This document shows positions 1 to 8,218 of a DNA stretch of 64,000 nt, piece after piece. The translations under genes and the position numbers were made by a program. The notes beneath the pieces were generated by a model. That model was not told the origin of the DNA, did no database searches, and saw nothing but the letters and a program-made list of their open reading frames with translations. The DNA lies in contig NZ_CAKKMS010000008.1 of the NCBI RefSeq assembly GCF_918698245.1, positions 1 through 64,000 of the forward strand. Reading direction: 5' to 3'. How positions within the stretch are numbered: position 1 is the stretch's first letter; each line of letters opens with the position of its first letter. This stretch comes from Pedobacter sp. Bi126. Its GTDB lineage: Bacteria; Bacteroidota; Bacteroidia; Sphingobacteriales; Sphingobacteriaceae.

Positions 1-2
1 CG

Positions 3-24
3 TGGTTCGTGTCTCCACGAACCA
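3..24. repeat. short perfect hairpin at window edge
   Basis: The arms TGGTTCGTG and CACGAACCA pair perfectly around a TCTC loop. There is no T-run, so it is not an obvious terminator. The rest of positions 1-328 holds no open reading frame I trust, only short repeat scraps such as CATCTGACAGATG at 65-77. Confidence 0.6.
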
Positions 25-203
25 TTGTATTTTTGCCACGGAGGCTCGGAGCACACGGAAAATCCATCTGACAGATGCATTAGCTATCAATCCCCAAATA
101 GCAGTACCGTCCTTGCCAACTAAACCTGATCGGTAGGAACTTGCTTTTCAAATTATGAGTTAAACATTAATCTTATTTCGTCTTTTAAACAATTTATCAG
201 AAA

Positions 204-224
204 GTCTTAGCGAGAGGCTAAGAC
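204..224. promoter_or_regulatory. hairpin upstream of arginine decarboxylase
   Basis: Perfect 8-bp arms GTCTTAGC and GCTAAGAC enclose a 5-nt GAGAG loop, about 105 nt before the decarboxylase ATG. No T-run follows, so an attenuator is unproven. It could be a 5' UTR structure or one more dispersed palindrome. Confidence 0.35.
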
Positions 225-328
225 CAGATAGTAAATCAGGCTAAGCGTTTCCTTACAGTAAAAATATTTTCAATACCGTTTAATTCTCGATTTAAAATTA
301 CATTTTTGCAAAAATTATTTAAAAGTAA

Positions 329-1717
329 ATGCAGAGTTACTCAGAATTTCTTGATCTAAGTGTTGGTTTCCCTCAAGAGGGTTTCGATGTTATAGATGAT
401 GAATTATATTTTCAGGATTTAAACCTGATGGAAATGATCGAAACTTACGGTACTCCCCTACGTTTCACGTACTTACCAATGGTAAGCAAGAAGATCCAGC
501 AGGCAAAGATTCTTTTCCAAACCGCTATTTTAAAGAACAATTATCGTGGCGATTACAAATATTGCTACTGTACAAAAAGCTCGCATTTTAAGCATATTGT
601 AGAAGAAGCTTTAAAAAACAACATCCACCTGGAAACTTCTTCGGCTTTTGATATGCCGATGGTTGATGCGCTGGAGAAAAAAGGCGTGTTAACGAAAGAT
701 ACCACCATTATCTGCAACGGCTTTAAAACCTACCAGTACAAACAATATATCATTGATATGTTGCATGATGGTTATACCAATATTATCCCTGTTTTAGACA
801 ACAAAGAAGAGTTTAATCTTTTTGATGATGAGGTTGATATTGATACACCTTGTAACTTAGGTATCCGTATTGCAGCTGAGGAGCAGCCAGATTCGCAGTT
901 CTATACTTCGCGTTTAGGGGTGCGTATGGAAGACATTATTGATTTTTACAACAATAAAATCGTTCACAACCCTAATTTCAGGGTTAAATTATTACACTTT
1001 TTTATTAACTCTGGTATTACCGATTCGCCATATTATTGGAACGAGTTAGAGAAATACGTAACATTGTATTGTAAATTCAAAAAAATCAATCCTGATTTAG
1101 ATACCCTGGATATTGGTGGTGGTATGCCATTTAAAGATTCGTTGGTTTTCGATTTCGATTACGAATACATGGTAAACGAAATTGTAAAAAGGATTAAAGA
1201 AATCTGCGCCATCCACGACGTAATGGAACCAGATATTATTACCGAATTTGGTAAATATACGGTTGCAGAGGCTTCTGGTATTTTATATAAAGTATTGGGC
1301 CGTAAACAACAGAATGATCGTGAGCGTTGGTTAATGCTGGATGGTTCTTTTATTACCAATTTACCTGATGTTTGGGCATTGAATCAAAAATACATTTTAT
1401 TGCCAATTAATAATTGGGACGCTGAATATGAGCGGGTTAACTTAGGCGGCATTACCTGCGATGGGCAGGATTATTATAACCAGGAGGCACACATGAACAG
1501 TGTATTTATGCCGAAAACGCGTAAAGTGCAATATTTAGGTTTCTTCCATACTGGTGCTTACCAGGAAGTATTGAGCGGTTATGGTGGTATTCACCACTGT
1601 TTATTGCCAAGCCCGAAACATGTTTTGATCCGCAGAAACCGTGATGAAAGTTTCAATTTCGAAGTTTTTGGAGAAGAACAAAATAGCAAGCAGGTATTGA
1701 AGATTCTGGGTTACTAA
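329..1717 (+). CDS. speA: arginine decarboxylase (fold type III, PLP)
   Basis: Probably decarboxylates arginine to agmatine, the first step of polyamine synthesis in the cytoplasm. The 462 residues match the short Bacteroidota form of this enzyme, much shorter than the roughly 650-residue enterobacterial SpeA. The alanine-racemase-like barrel is visible: the likely PLP lysine is in YCTKSSH (K83), the phosphate-binding glycine loop is LDIGGGMPF (about 258-266), and the C-terminal active-site cysteine is in GITCDGQDYY (about 375-384). The ATG at 329 is the only good start. It stands alone and is followed by a strong terminator. Substrate choice among arginine, ornithine and diaminopimelate is inferred from family resemblance. 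Confidence 0.85.
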   Translation: MQSYSEFLDLSVGFPQEGFDVIDDELYFQDLNLMEMIETYGTPLRFTYLPMVSKKIQQAKILFQTAILKNNYRGDYKYCYCTKSSHFKHIVEEALKNNIHLETSSAFDMPMVDALEKKGVLTKDTTIICNGFKTYQYKQYIIDMLHDGYTNIIPVLDNKEEFNLFDDEVDIDTPCNLGIRIAAEEQPDSQFYTSRLGVRMEDIIDFYNNKIVHNPNFRVKLLHFFINSGITDSPYYWNELEKYVTLYCKFKKINPDLDTLDIGGGMPFKDSLVFDFDYEYMVNEIVKRIKEICAIHDVMEPDIITEFGKYTVAEASGILYKVLGRKQQNDRERWLMLDGSFITNLPDVWALNQKYILLPINNWDAEYERVNLGGITCDGQDYYNQEAHMNSVFMPKTRKVQYLGFFHTGAYQEVLSGYGGIHHCLLPSPKHVLIRRNRDESFNFEVFGEEQNSKQVLKILGY

Positions 1718-1752
1718 GTTTAACCGCAAAGAACACAAAGTTTTTCGCAAAG

Positions 1753-1785
1753 AGCGCCAGGTTTATACTTGGCGCTTTTTACGTT
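1753..1785 (+). terminator. rho-independent terminator after speA
   Basis: The stem AGCGCCAGGT/ACTTGGCGCT with a short AT loop runs directly into TTTTT. It lies about 35 bp after the decarboxylase stop. The preceding bases (AACCGCAAAGAACACAAAG) resemble a dispersed spacer repeat seen elsewhere in the window. Confidence 0.8.
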
Positions 1786-1869
1786 TTTAACCATTGGAGA
1801 AAACTTATTTCTTTTGTTTAAACTAAAGTGAATCCTGCTGAAAGCAAAACATTGGATTAGTGGCTACAA

Positions 1870-2100
1870 GCTTTGAGGCATTGTCATCTCGACCGGAGTG
1901 TTCCAAAGGAACTCCTTCGGAGGAGAGATCTTTTAATTGAGTTTAAAGATTTCTTTCACTATTATTTTTGAACTTTATCCAACTGAAACTGAAGACTAAT
2001 TTTACATCCTACGATTGGTAATTTATTTAACCATCATTTATTCAAGATAGGCCCTGAAATAAATCCGATAGCTATCAGATCAGGGTGACGACAGCATATG
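1870..2100. repeat. decayed dispersed repeats in spacer
   Basis: This spacer holds fragments of the GTCATCTCGA...AGAGATCTTTT type (1879-1936) and an AGGGTGACGAC end (2085-2095), as if an inverted-repeat element had been opened and degraded. I see no gene in it. Confidence 0.4.
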
Positions 2101-2189
2101 ATAAATTCTTTACAATTTTCTTTATTAACTTAGCGATAAAACAACTCAGGGATGACTACATCTACGAATAATTTGGGAATTTTGGGTCG

Positions 2190-2609
2190 ATGAAAATATT
2201 TATAAAAATCATTCTAATTATCTTAATATCCTGCTTGGCATTCGTAGTATTAATGTATTCAAGTGATTTTTTCACTTCAATTATTCCCGGTTGGCACTCT
2301 GTAATTTCCGTTCCAAATTTAAAACAATTAATAGTTGTCTGTTTAAATATAATCCTACCTCTATTTTACTTAATTAGATTTCGTAAGCTTATAAAAAGCT
2401 GGCTATTTTTCGCCTACGTTTTTTCTATTAATCTTTTTTATTATATAGGTTATCTGTTGATAAAACACTTTGAAAACAGATTAAGTATAGATATCATTGC
2501 CTATAGCAGTCTAATTAACGAATTGCTCTATTTGATATCACTTACGCTACTTTCCCATATTATCTTTACATTATATCTTTTAAAGAAATTAAAAAAGACA
2601 GATTATTAG
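2190..2609 (+). CDS. small membrane protein, unknown function
   Basis: I do not recognise this 139-residue protein. It has about four hydrophobic segments (roughly residues 5-30, 45-63, 70-92 and 100-130) with lysines at the ends of the segments and a basic C-terminus (LKKLKKTDY), so it is probably an inner-membrane protein. Base composition is more AT-rich than in neighbouring genes, which may mean recent acquisition or weak constraint. No clear ribosome binding site precedes the ATG. It ends 43 bp before the DUF72 gene and could be co-transcribed with it. Confidence 0.55.
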   Translation: MKIFIKIILIILISCLAFVVLMYSSDFFTSIIPGWHSVISVPNLKQLIVVCLNIILPLFYLIRFRKLIKSWLFFAYVFSINLFYYIGYLLIKHFENRLSIDIIAYSSLINELLYLISLTLLSHIIFTLYLLKKLKKTDY

Positions 2610-2652
2610 CTGGACATTTCAATATATTTGATTTGAAATAAAAAAGACCAAC

Positions 2653-3549
2653 ATGAAATTCGGCCAAGTAGACGACCCAACCATTATAGATTATACGCTT
2701 CCTGCTGATGCGCCTGAAACAGCAGCAATTTTAGCAGCAAATAAACCTAAACAATCTTTCCAAGCATACGTAGGTTGCGCCAAATGGAATAAGGCCGATT
2801 TAAAGGGCTTTTATCCAAAAGGGACTAAGGATGAATTGACTTACTATTCTACTCAATTTAATTCTATTGAGCTTAATGCCACATTTTATGGTATGCCAAG
2901 CCGTGAACAGGTAATCACCTGGACACAAAAAACACCTGCAGATTTTAAGTTTTTTCCAAAACTCACCAATACCATCAGTCACTTTAAAAGGTTGATCAAC
3001 GTTAAAGAACCTGTAGAACAGTATTGCGATGCCATCAGTAATTTCGAAGATAAATTAGGAATGGCTTTTCTTCAATTGCACGATAACTTTAAACCTAAAG
3101 ATTTTGAAAGGCTAAAAATTGTAATCAGCGAATTCCCAAAAGTAATTCCTTTGGGTGTTGAAGTGAGAAATGAAGAATGGTTTTCAAATCCGGCCATTGC
3201 CAACGAATTTGCACAATTATTTCAGGAAAATGGTGTAGCCAATATCATTGTTGATACTGCAGGCAGAAGAGATATGCTGCACATGCGTTTAACTTCGCCC
3301 ACCGCCTTTGTGCGTTTTGTTGGCGCAAACGATGATGACATAGATAAAAAACGCTTAGACGATTGGATTGAAAGAATTGTAAGCTGGAAAGAACAGGGTT
3401 TGCAAAACTTGTATTTCTTTGTTCACCAGAATGTAGAACTTTCCTCTCCGTTATTTTCTGCCTATTTTACAGAAAAGCTGAATAAAGCTCTAGGAACTGA
3501 TTTAAAAATCCCGGTAATGGCCAATCAGGCTTCGCCTAGCTTATTTTAG
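2653..3549 (+). CDS. DUF72 family protein
   Basis: A 298-residue member of the DUF72 family (YecE type), predicted to fold as a TIM-barrel; the biochemical role is not established. Family features seen are YVGCAKWN near residue 39, FNSIELNATFYGMP near residue 75, a central FFPKLTNTISH segment and GVEVRNEEWF. There is no signal peptide, so it is cytoplasmic. The ATG at 2653 follows AAAAAAGACC, and the gene ends just before a strong symmetric hairpin shared with the convergent DUF1579 gene. Confidence 0.8.
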   Translation: MKFGQVDDPTIIDYTLPADAPETAAILAANKPKQSFQAYVGCAKWNKADLKGFYPKGTKDELTYYSTQFNSIELNATFYGMPSREQVITWTQKTPADFKFFPKLTNTISHFKRLINVKEPVEQYCDAISNFEDKLGMAFLQLHDNFKPKDFERLKIVISEFPKVIPLGVEVRNEEWFSNPAIANEFAQLFQENGVANIIVDTAGRRDMLHMRLTSPTAFVRFVGANDDDIDKKRLDDWIERIVSWKEQGLQNLYFFVHQNVELSSPLFSAYFTEKLNKALGTDLKIPVMANQASPSLF

Positions 3550-3560
3550 TTCTTTTGGTA

Positions 3561-3589
3561 CGTCATTCCCAATCAAGTTGGGAATGACG
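3561..3589. terminator. bidirectional hairpin between convergent genes
   Basis: Perfect 12-bp arms CGTCATTCCCAA and TTGGGAATGACG enclose the loop TCAAG. It sits between two converging stops (3549 and 3602), where it could end transcripts from both sides. There is no long T-run, so it may act by structure alone. The CGTCAT/ATGACG ends match other spacer palindromes here. Confidence 0.6.
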
Positions 3590-3601
3590 ACTCTTCTAAG
3601 T

Positions 3602-4099
3602 TTATTTTCTTCTATAAATCGTTTCGGTAGCTTTAGCTTCTTCCCCTTCCGGCGAAACATTGTAGGCCGTTAATACGATTTCATTTTCGTTAATTATTTC
3701 AAGCGCTGTTCTCCAGCCCCAAAGCTGCTCGCCATATTCCGGATTGCCATATTCGCCAAAAACAGAAAAACCTTTTGTTGTAGCCTCACCGCTCGAAAGC
3801 ATAATCTGCGTGCCCATGTGAAAACTATCTATCCAACTTGTTGTAAATCTTTGGTAAGGAATATCAAAACCGATAATCATTTTGCCTTCAAAAGCTTTTC
3901 CTTCTAAACTTCCCTGGTAATCAAGAGAAATAAAACGGTTGCCTAAAATAGAAGTAATTTTTGCTTCAGCTGGAGATTCATCTGCAAGCACATCCTTTTC
4001 GAACCAGGTTTTGGTTATCCCATTCCAGGTACCTATTAAACTTTGAAGCTGTTGGTGAGCACCATCTTCCAAAGATTGCTCAAATTTACTTTTCGCCAT
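3602..4099 (-). CDS. DUF1579 domain protein
   Basis: 165 residues without a signal peptide. The sequence follows the DUF1579 pattern: LIGTWNGITKTW near residue 21, a run of alternating beta-strands, FEGKMIIGFDIPYQRFTTSW in the middle, and a hydrophobic C-terminal strand ending in ETIYRRK. The fold is probably a beta-barrel of unknown ligand. It is divergent from the exonuclease gene, and the 97-bp gap between them carries a heptameric repeat array. The function is unknown; only the family call is made. Confidence 0.75.
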   Translation of the reverse strand: MAKSKFEQSLEDGAHQQLQSLIGTWNGITKTWFEKDVLADESPAEAKITSILGNRFISLDYQGSLEGKAFEGKMIIGFDIPYQRFTTSWIDSFHMGTQIMLSSGEATTKGFSVFGEYGNPEYGEQLWGWRTALEIINENEIVLTAYNVSPEGEEAKATETIYRRK

Positions 4100-4155
4100 A
4101 ATCCAAACTTATAAAATTTAAGTTGTAATGTTTAATTGTTTGCATAGAAGATTTT

Positions 4156-4190
4156 GAATTGAAAATTGTAAATTGTTAACTGAAAACTAT
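4156..4190. repeat. period-7 degenerate tandem array (AAATTGN core)
   Basis: Five consecutive 7-mers, GAATTGA, AAATTGT, AAATTGT, TAACTGA and AAACTAT, lie between two divergent genes and stop 6 bp before the ATG at 4197. The unit length is constant while the core drifts. See the finding on heptameric arrays. Confidence 0.7.
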
Positions 4191-4196
4191 CTATTT

Positions 4197-4910
4197 ATGT
4201 TAAAGGCGTTAGATCTCAATCAGGTAATGGTTATCGATATCGAAACTGTACCTCAATATCCATCTTTTCAGGATGTCCCCCCGCATTTCCAGGAACTTTG
4301 GGAGCAGAAAACACATTATCAGCGAAGTTCTGATCAAAGTCCTGAAGAATTTTATGAAAAAGCAGGTATTATGGCCGAATTTGGCAAGATAATCTGCATT
4401 AGCATGGGAATATTTAATGTTCAGGGCAAATCCTGCTCTTTACGCATTAAATCTATTTTTGGCCATGATGAAAAAGAAATGCTGCTACAATTTTCTGCGT
4501 TATTGAGTAAACAAATGCCCACCTTAATGTTTTGTGCACACAATGGAAAAGAGTTTGATTTCCCTTATATCTGTCGCAGATTATTGGTTAATGGCATAGA
4601 AATTCCAGCTCAATTGCAGCTTTCGGGCAAAAAACCCTGGGAAATAAACCATATTGACACGATGGAACTCTGGAAATTCGGCGATTACAAACATTTTACT
4701 TCTTTAAACCTGTTGGCTGCTATCTTAGATATTCCTACACCTAAAGACGATATCAATGGTGCGCAGGTAAGGCAAGTTTATTATGAAGAAAAAAATCTCG
4801 ATAGAATTGTTACCTATTGCCAGAAAGATGTAATTACTACCGCCCAGGTTCTGTTAAAATTTAAAGGTATGGATATAATTCCAGCAGAAAACATTACAAT
4901 TGTAACCTAA
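4197..4910 (+). CDS. predicted 3'-5' exonuclease, PolB-exonuclease-like
   Basis: A DEDD-type 3'-5' exonuclease related to the proofreading domain of family B polymerases (predicted PolB exo2 family), without a polymerase domain. Motif I is VIDIETVP near residue 12, Exo II is in FCAHNGKEFDFPYICRRL, and Exo III is in YCQKDVITTAQ near the C-terminus. I start at the ATG at 4197 (237 residues). An in-frame TTG at 4173 would put the start inside the heptamer array and add eight residues not needed by the fold. The stop is immediately followed by the ATG of the Imm32-like gene, so the two are translationally linked. The substrate is unknown; DNA repair is the usual guess. Confidence 0.75.
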   Translation: MLKALDLNQVMVIDIETVPQYPSFQDVPPHFQELWEQKTHYQRSSDQSPEEFYEKAGIMAEFGKIICISMGIFNVQGKSCSLRIKSIFGHDEKEMLLQFSALLSKQMPTLMFCAHNGKEFDFPYICRRLLVNGIEIPAQLQLSGKKPWEINHIDTMELWKFGDYKHFTSLNLLAAILDIPTPKDDINGAQVRQVYYEEKNLDRIVTYCQKDVITTAQVLLKFKGMDIIPAENITIVT

Positions 4911-5174
4911 ATGATGGTCGAAGTAAAACTGGAAATTCCAAAATATAACAATGAGGTAGGATTGCAATCTAGCTGGGTAGATGGGTTTATTCTTAAAACA
5001 GATATTATTGAAAATCAAATCCAAATTCATGCTAATAAAGCAGGACTCATTTCTCTTGCGAAACAGCTACTTTCCTTAGCACAAGATGAAACCCCAATTG
5101 GTTGTCACTATCATTTAGGCGATTATGACAGTTTGGAAACAGGTTCAAATGAGCTTATTATTTCAAAAATTTGA
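4911..5174 (+). CDS. Imm32-like small protein
   Basis: 87 residues. The pattern resembles the Imm32 immunity-protein family: a central KAGLISLAKQLLSLAQ followed by HYHLGDYDSLETGSNELII (histidines near residue 64, C-terminal ELII strand). Members are predicted immunity proteins of polymorphic-toxin systems, but this copy has no toxin gene beside it. It sits between the exonuclease (0 bp gap) and the ABC protein (1-bp TGATG overlap) in a compact operon, so it may instead have a housekeeping job. Family assignment is moderate; function is inference. Confidence 0.6.
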   Translation: MMVEVKLEIPKYNNEVGLQSSWVDGFILKTDIIENQIQIHANKAGLISLAKQLLSLAQDETPIGCHYHLGDYDSLETGSNELIISKI

Positions 5175-6880
5175 TGCTAAACGTAGAAAATCTAAATATC
5201 GATTTTTATAACCAAGATGAGAAAACCTGGTTTAAAGCTGTAAAACAGATCAGTTTTAATGTGAAAAAAGGAACCGTTTTAGGTATTGTTGGCGAATCTG
5301 GTTCTGGAAAATCAGTTACCTCTTTCTCCATTATGCGCTTGCATGATGAACGTGCCGCAAAAATTACCGGTGAAATAGATTTTGAAGACATTAGCCTGCT
5401 CAACCTCAGCTCGAACGAAATCCGCCAGATCAGGGGAAACCAGATCTCAATGATTTTTCAGGAACCAATGACTTCGCTCAACCCCGTTTTTACCTGCGGA
5501 TACCAAGTGGCAGAAGCCATTATGTTGCATAGGGAAGTAGATAAAGCGGAAGCCAGAAAACATACCATTGCGTTATTTAATGAAGTGCAATTACCCCGAC
5601 CAGAAAAAATATTTGATAGTTACCCACATCAAATATCAGGGGGGCAAAAGCAAAGGGTAATGATTGCCATGGCCTTAAGCTGCGATCCGAAACTGTTAAT
5701 AGCCGATGAACCCACAACGGCATTAGATGTAACCGTTCAGAAAACAATTCTACAGCTCCTGTTAAAATTGAAACAGGAACGGAATATGGCAATGATCTTT
5801 ATTTCGCACGATTTAGGTGTAGTAAATGAAATTGCCGATGAAGTTGCTGTGATGTATAAAGGCGAAATTGTAGAGCAAGGTCCTGCAAAATCTATTTTTG
5901 AAAATCCACAACATCCGTACACCAAAGGTTTGCTTGCCTGTCGTCCCTCACCTAGTCTACAATTAAAAAAATTACCGGTAGTGGCCGATTTCCTTACCGG
6001 AAAAATTGATGATGCTTCAGCACATTTACAGGCTTCAAACCAACTAACAACAGCAGAAATAGCCATACGGAGAGCGGAACTTTATACCCAGAAACCCTTA
6101 CTTCAGATTAAAGATCTGTGTACCTGGTATCCTATCCATAATGGTCTTTTCGGTAAAACGACTGATTATGTTAAAGCTGTTGACCAGTTGAATTTTGAGG
6201 TTTTTCCTGGTGAAACCTTAGGTCTGGTTGGCGAATCGGGTTGTGGTAAAACCACTCTTGGCCGTACCATTTTACGGTTGATACAGCCTACTTCTGGTGA
6301 AATCATTTTTAATGGAGAAAACATTACACACATCGACAAAAAAGCCTTACGGAAGTTAAGGAAAGATGTTCAGATTATTTTTCAGGATCCCTACGCTTCA
6401 TTAAATCCGAAATTAAGTATCGGTCAATCGATTTTAGAACCACTGCAAGTGCATAAATTATACCATAACGATAGCGAGCGTAAACAAAAAGTACTGGAAT
6501 TGCTTGATAAAGTAGGTTTAAAAGAAGAACATTTTAACCGATATCCGCATGAATTTAGTGGCGGACAAAGGCAGCGTGTAGTGATCGCAAGGGCTTTAGC
6601 TTTACAACCTAAATTTATCATCTGTGACGAATCGGTATCTGCTTTAGATGTTTCTGTTCAGGCGCAGGTTTTAAATCTCATCAAAGATCTCCAACGCGAA
6701 TTCGGACTTACCTATATTTTCATTTCTCATGATCTGGCGGTTGTAAAGCATATTTCAGACCGTATCTTAGTGATGAATAAAGGAAAAATTGAAGAAGAGG
6801 GTTTTCCCGAGCAGATATTTTATGCGCCAAAAGCAGCTTACACCCAAAAACTGATCGAGGCCATTCCAGGACACCAATAA
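5174..6880 (+). CDS. ABC transporter, two fused ATPase domains (peptide/nickel type)
   Basis: A double ATP-binding protein of the DppD-DppF/YejF/GsiA type, driving import of oligopeptides or similar solutes. The first domain has Walker A GESGSGKS (about residue 40), signature SGGQKQR and Walker B LLIADEPTTALD. The second has GESGCGKT, SGGQRQR and FIICDESVSALD. Oligopeptide-type C-terminal extensions follow each domain (HPYTKGLLA in the first, AAYTQKLIEA in the second). The ATG at 5174 overlaps the previous stop; the in-frame TTG at 5171 is not needed. No permease or binding protein lies nearby, so its partners must be elsewhere. The sialidase-like gene starts 6 bp after it. Confidence 0.85.
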   Translation: MLNVENLNIDFYNQDEKTWFKAVKQISFNVKKGTVLGIVGESGSGKSVTSFSIMRLHDERAAKITGEIDFEDISLLNLSSNEIRQIRGNQISMIFQEPMTSLNPVFTCGYQVAEAIMLHREVDKAEARKHTIALFNEVQLPRPEKIFDSYPHQISGGQKQRVMIAMALSCDPKLLIADEPTTALDVTVQKTILQLLLKLKQERNMAMIFISHDLGVVNEIADEVAVMYKGEIVEQGPAKSIFENPQHPYTKGLLACRPSPSLQLKKLPVVADFLTGKIDDASAHLQASNQLTTAEIAIRRAELYTQKPLLQIKDLCTWYPIHNGLFGKTTDYVKAVDQLNFEVFPGETLGLVGESGCGKTTLGRTILRLIQPTSGEIIFNGENITHIDKKALRKLRKDVQIIFQDPYASLNPKLSIGQSILEPLQVHKLYHNDSERKQKVLELLDKVGLKEEHFNRYPHEFSGGQRQRVVIARALALQPKFIICDESVSALDVSVQAQVLNLIKDLQREFGLTYIFISHDLAVVKHISDRILVMNKGKIEEEGFPEQIFYAPKAAYTQKLIEAIPGHQ

Positions 6881-6886
6881 TAAAAA

Positions 6887-7927
6887 ATGCTTAGAAATCT
6901 TTCAATTACTTTTACACTGATTTTTCTTTCTTTAAACATTTATGCACAAAAAGTAGAAATCATTCAGTCGACTACTATTTTTGAAAAGGCGCCATTCGAG
7001 GCCTGTCATGCCTCAACCCTGGTTGATTTGGGTAAAGGAAAAATAATGGCTGCCTGGTTTGGCGGTAAACATGAAGGCAATAAAGACGTAGTAATCTGGT
7101 CATCAATAAAAACCGGCACGCAATGGAGTTTACCGATCGAAATTGCAGATGGAATAATAAACGATACCAGCAGATTTGCCTGCTGGAATCCTGTGCTTTT
7201 TAAAACAAAAAACGGCACGTTATTTTTACATTATAAGGTTGGTCCAAATCCAAGAACCTGGTGGGCAGAATATAAAACATCTGTTAACAATGGAAAAACA
7301 TGGTCTAAAGCACAGAAATTGCCTAAAGATTTTCTAGGGCCAATTAAAAACAAACCTATCCAATTACCAAATGGAACAATTCTATATCCCTCAAGTACAG
7401 AAAGTTTAGATGAAAAAACATGGGCCATCCACATTGAAAAATCAGATGCGGAAGGTAAAAACTGGAAAAAGATCAATATCAACTGTGATACTTTTGGTGT
7501 AATCCAACCATCTATTTTAACCTATCCAAACGGCAGGTTACAGTTATTATGCAGAAGCAGGCAAAATGTGATTGTAGAAAGCTGGTCGGAAAATAATGGC
7601 GAAACCTGGTCAAAACTTAAGGCTACCCAATTGCCTAATCCAAATTCTGGTAGCGATGCCGTAACCCTGAAAGATGGTCGGCAATTACTGGTTTACAATC
7701 CGTTAACAGCAGGTAAAAACTGGTGGGAAGGCAGATCAGTATTAAAACTGGCCATATCAACCGATGGTGAAAACTGGCAGGATATTTACACACTCGAAAG
7801 CCATAGCAAAGGCGAATACAGCTATCCGGCCATTATTCAGGATAGAAACGGCAACATCCACTTGAGCTATACCGCAGAGCGGAAGAAAATTACTTACGTG
7901 GAGATCAGGTTAGTCCGTAGTCCATAG
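6887..7927 (+). CDS. secreted sialidase-like BNR-repeat protein
   Basis: 346 residues with a clear signal peptide (LIFLSLNIYAQ, cleavage near residue 20), so it is exported. The body is a six-bladed propeller of the BNR_2/exo-alpha-sialidase-like family. Degenerate Asp-boxes are visible as SVNNGKTW, SDAEGKNW, SENNGETW and STDGENW. A conserved N-terminal CHASTLVDLGKGKIMAAWFGG matches the bacterial branch often annotated as sialidase family protein. True sialic-acid cleavage is unproven. Its 6-bp distance from the ABC ATPase suggests co-transcription, perhaps glycan breakdown with uptake. The stop codon lies inside a heptamer tandem array. Confidence 0.75.
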   Translation: MLRNLSITFTLIFLSLNIYAQKVEIIQSTTIFEKAPFEACHASTLVDLGKGKIMAAWFGGKHEGNKDVVIWSSIKTGTQWSLPIEIADGIINDTSRFACWNPVLFKTKNGTLFLHYKVGPNPRTWWAEYKTSVNNGKTWSKAQKLPKDFLGPIKNKPIQLPNGTILYPSSTESLDEKTWAIHIEKSDAEGKNWKKININCDTFGVIQPSILTYPNGRLQLLCRSRQNVIVESWSENNGETWSKLKATQLPNPNSGSDAVTLKDGRQLLVYNPLTAGKNWWEGRSVLKLAISTDGENWQDIYTLESHSKGEYSYPAIIQDRNGNIHLSYTAERKKITYVEIRLVRSP

Positions 7928-7945
7928 TCCATAGTCCATAGTCCA
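7911..7945. repeat. period-7 tandem array (TAGTCCR) over a stop codon
   Basis: Five 7-bp units, TAGTCCG then four copies of TAGTCCA. The sialidase-like stop TAG (7925-7927) is the first triplet of the third unit, so the last protein residues are encoded by the array. From 7946 to 8218 I see only AT-rich spacer with a loose repeat of CCGATGAACCAATG near 8100-8130. Confidence 0.85.
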
Positions 7946-8192
7946 TAAGATGGAATGAGGGTTAGAAATAAGGTTTAATCTTGAATATTATTTATTTTAT
8001 TCGTGGTTAATCGTAGATAGTCAATAGCAATTTTCGCTAACCCATCTTGGCCTATCAACAGTGAGCTATTAAAAACCAGCAAGTAGCCGATTTGCTTTAC
8101 CGATGAACCAATGGCCGATGAACCAATGAACTAAAATCATCATGCCTTTTACATATTATCCCCTATATTTTCCATCCTGAGCATCTTTTCTG

Positions 8193-8200
8193 TATCTTCG
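8193..8200 (+). promoter_or_regulatory. probable -7 box for rnr
   Basis: TATCTTCG matches the Bacteroidota -7 consensus TAnnTTTG with one mismatch, 18 bp before the rnr ATG. No convincing TTTG element was located upstream. Confidence 0.35.
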
Positions 8201-8218
8201 GTAAATTCAGTTTAGCAT

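Noticed and set aside
204..224. Riboswitch or attenuator in front of speA
   Set aside because: It is only a simple hairpin without a T-run or known aptamer features. It is listed as an unassigned hairpin.
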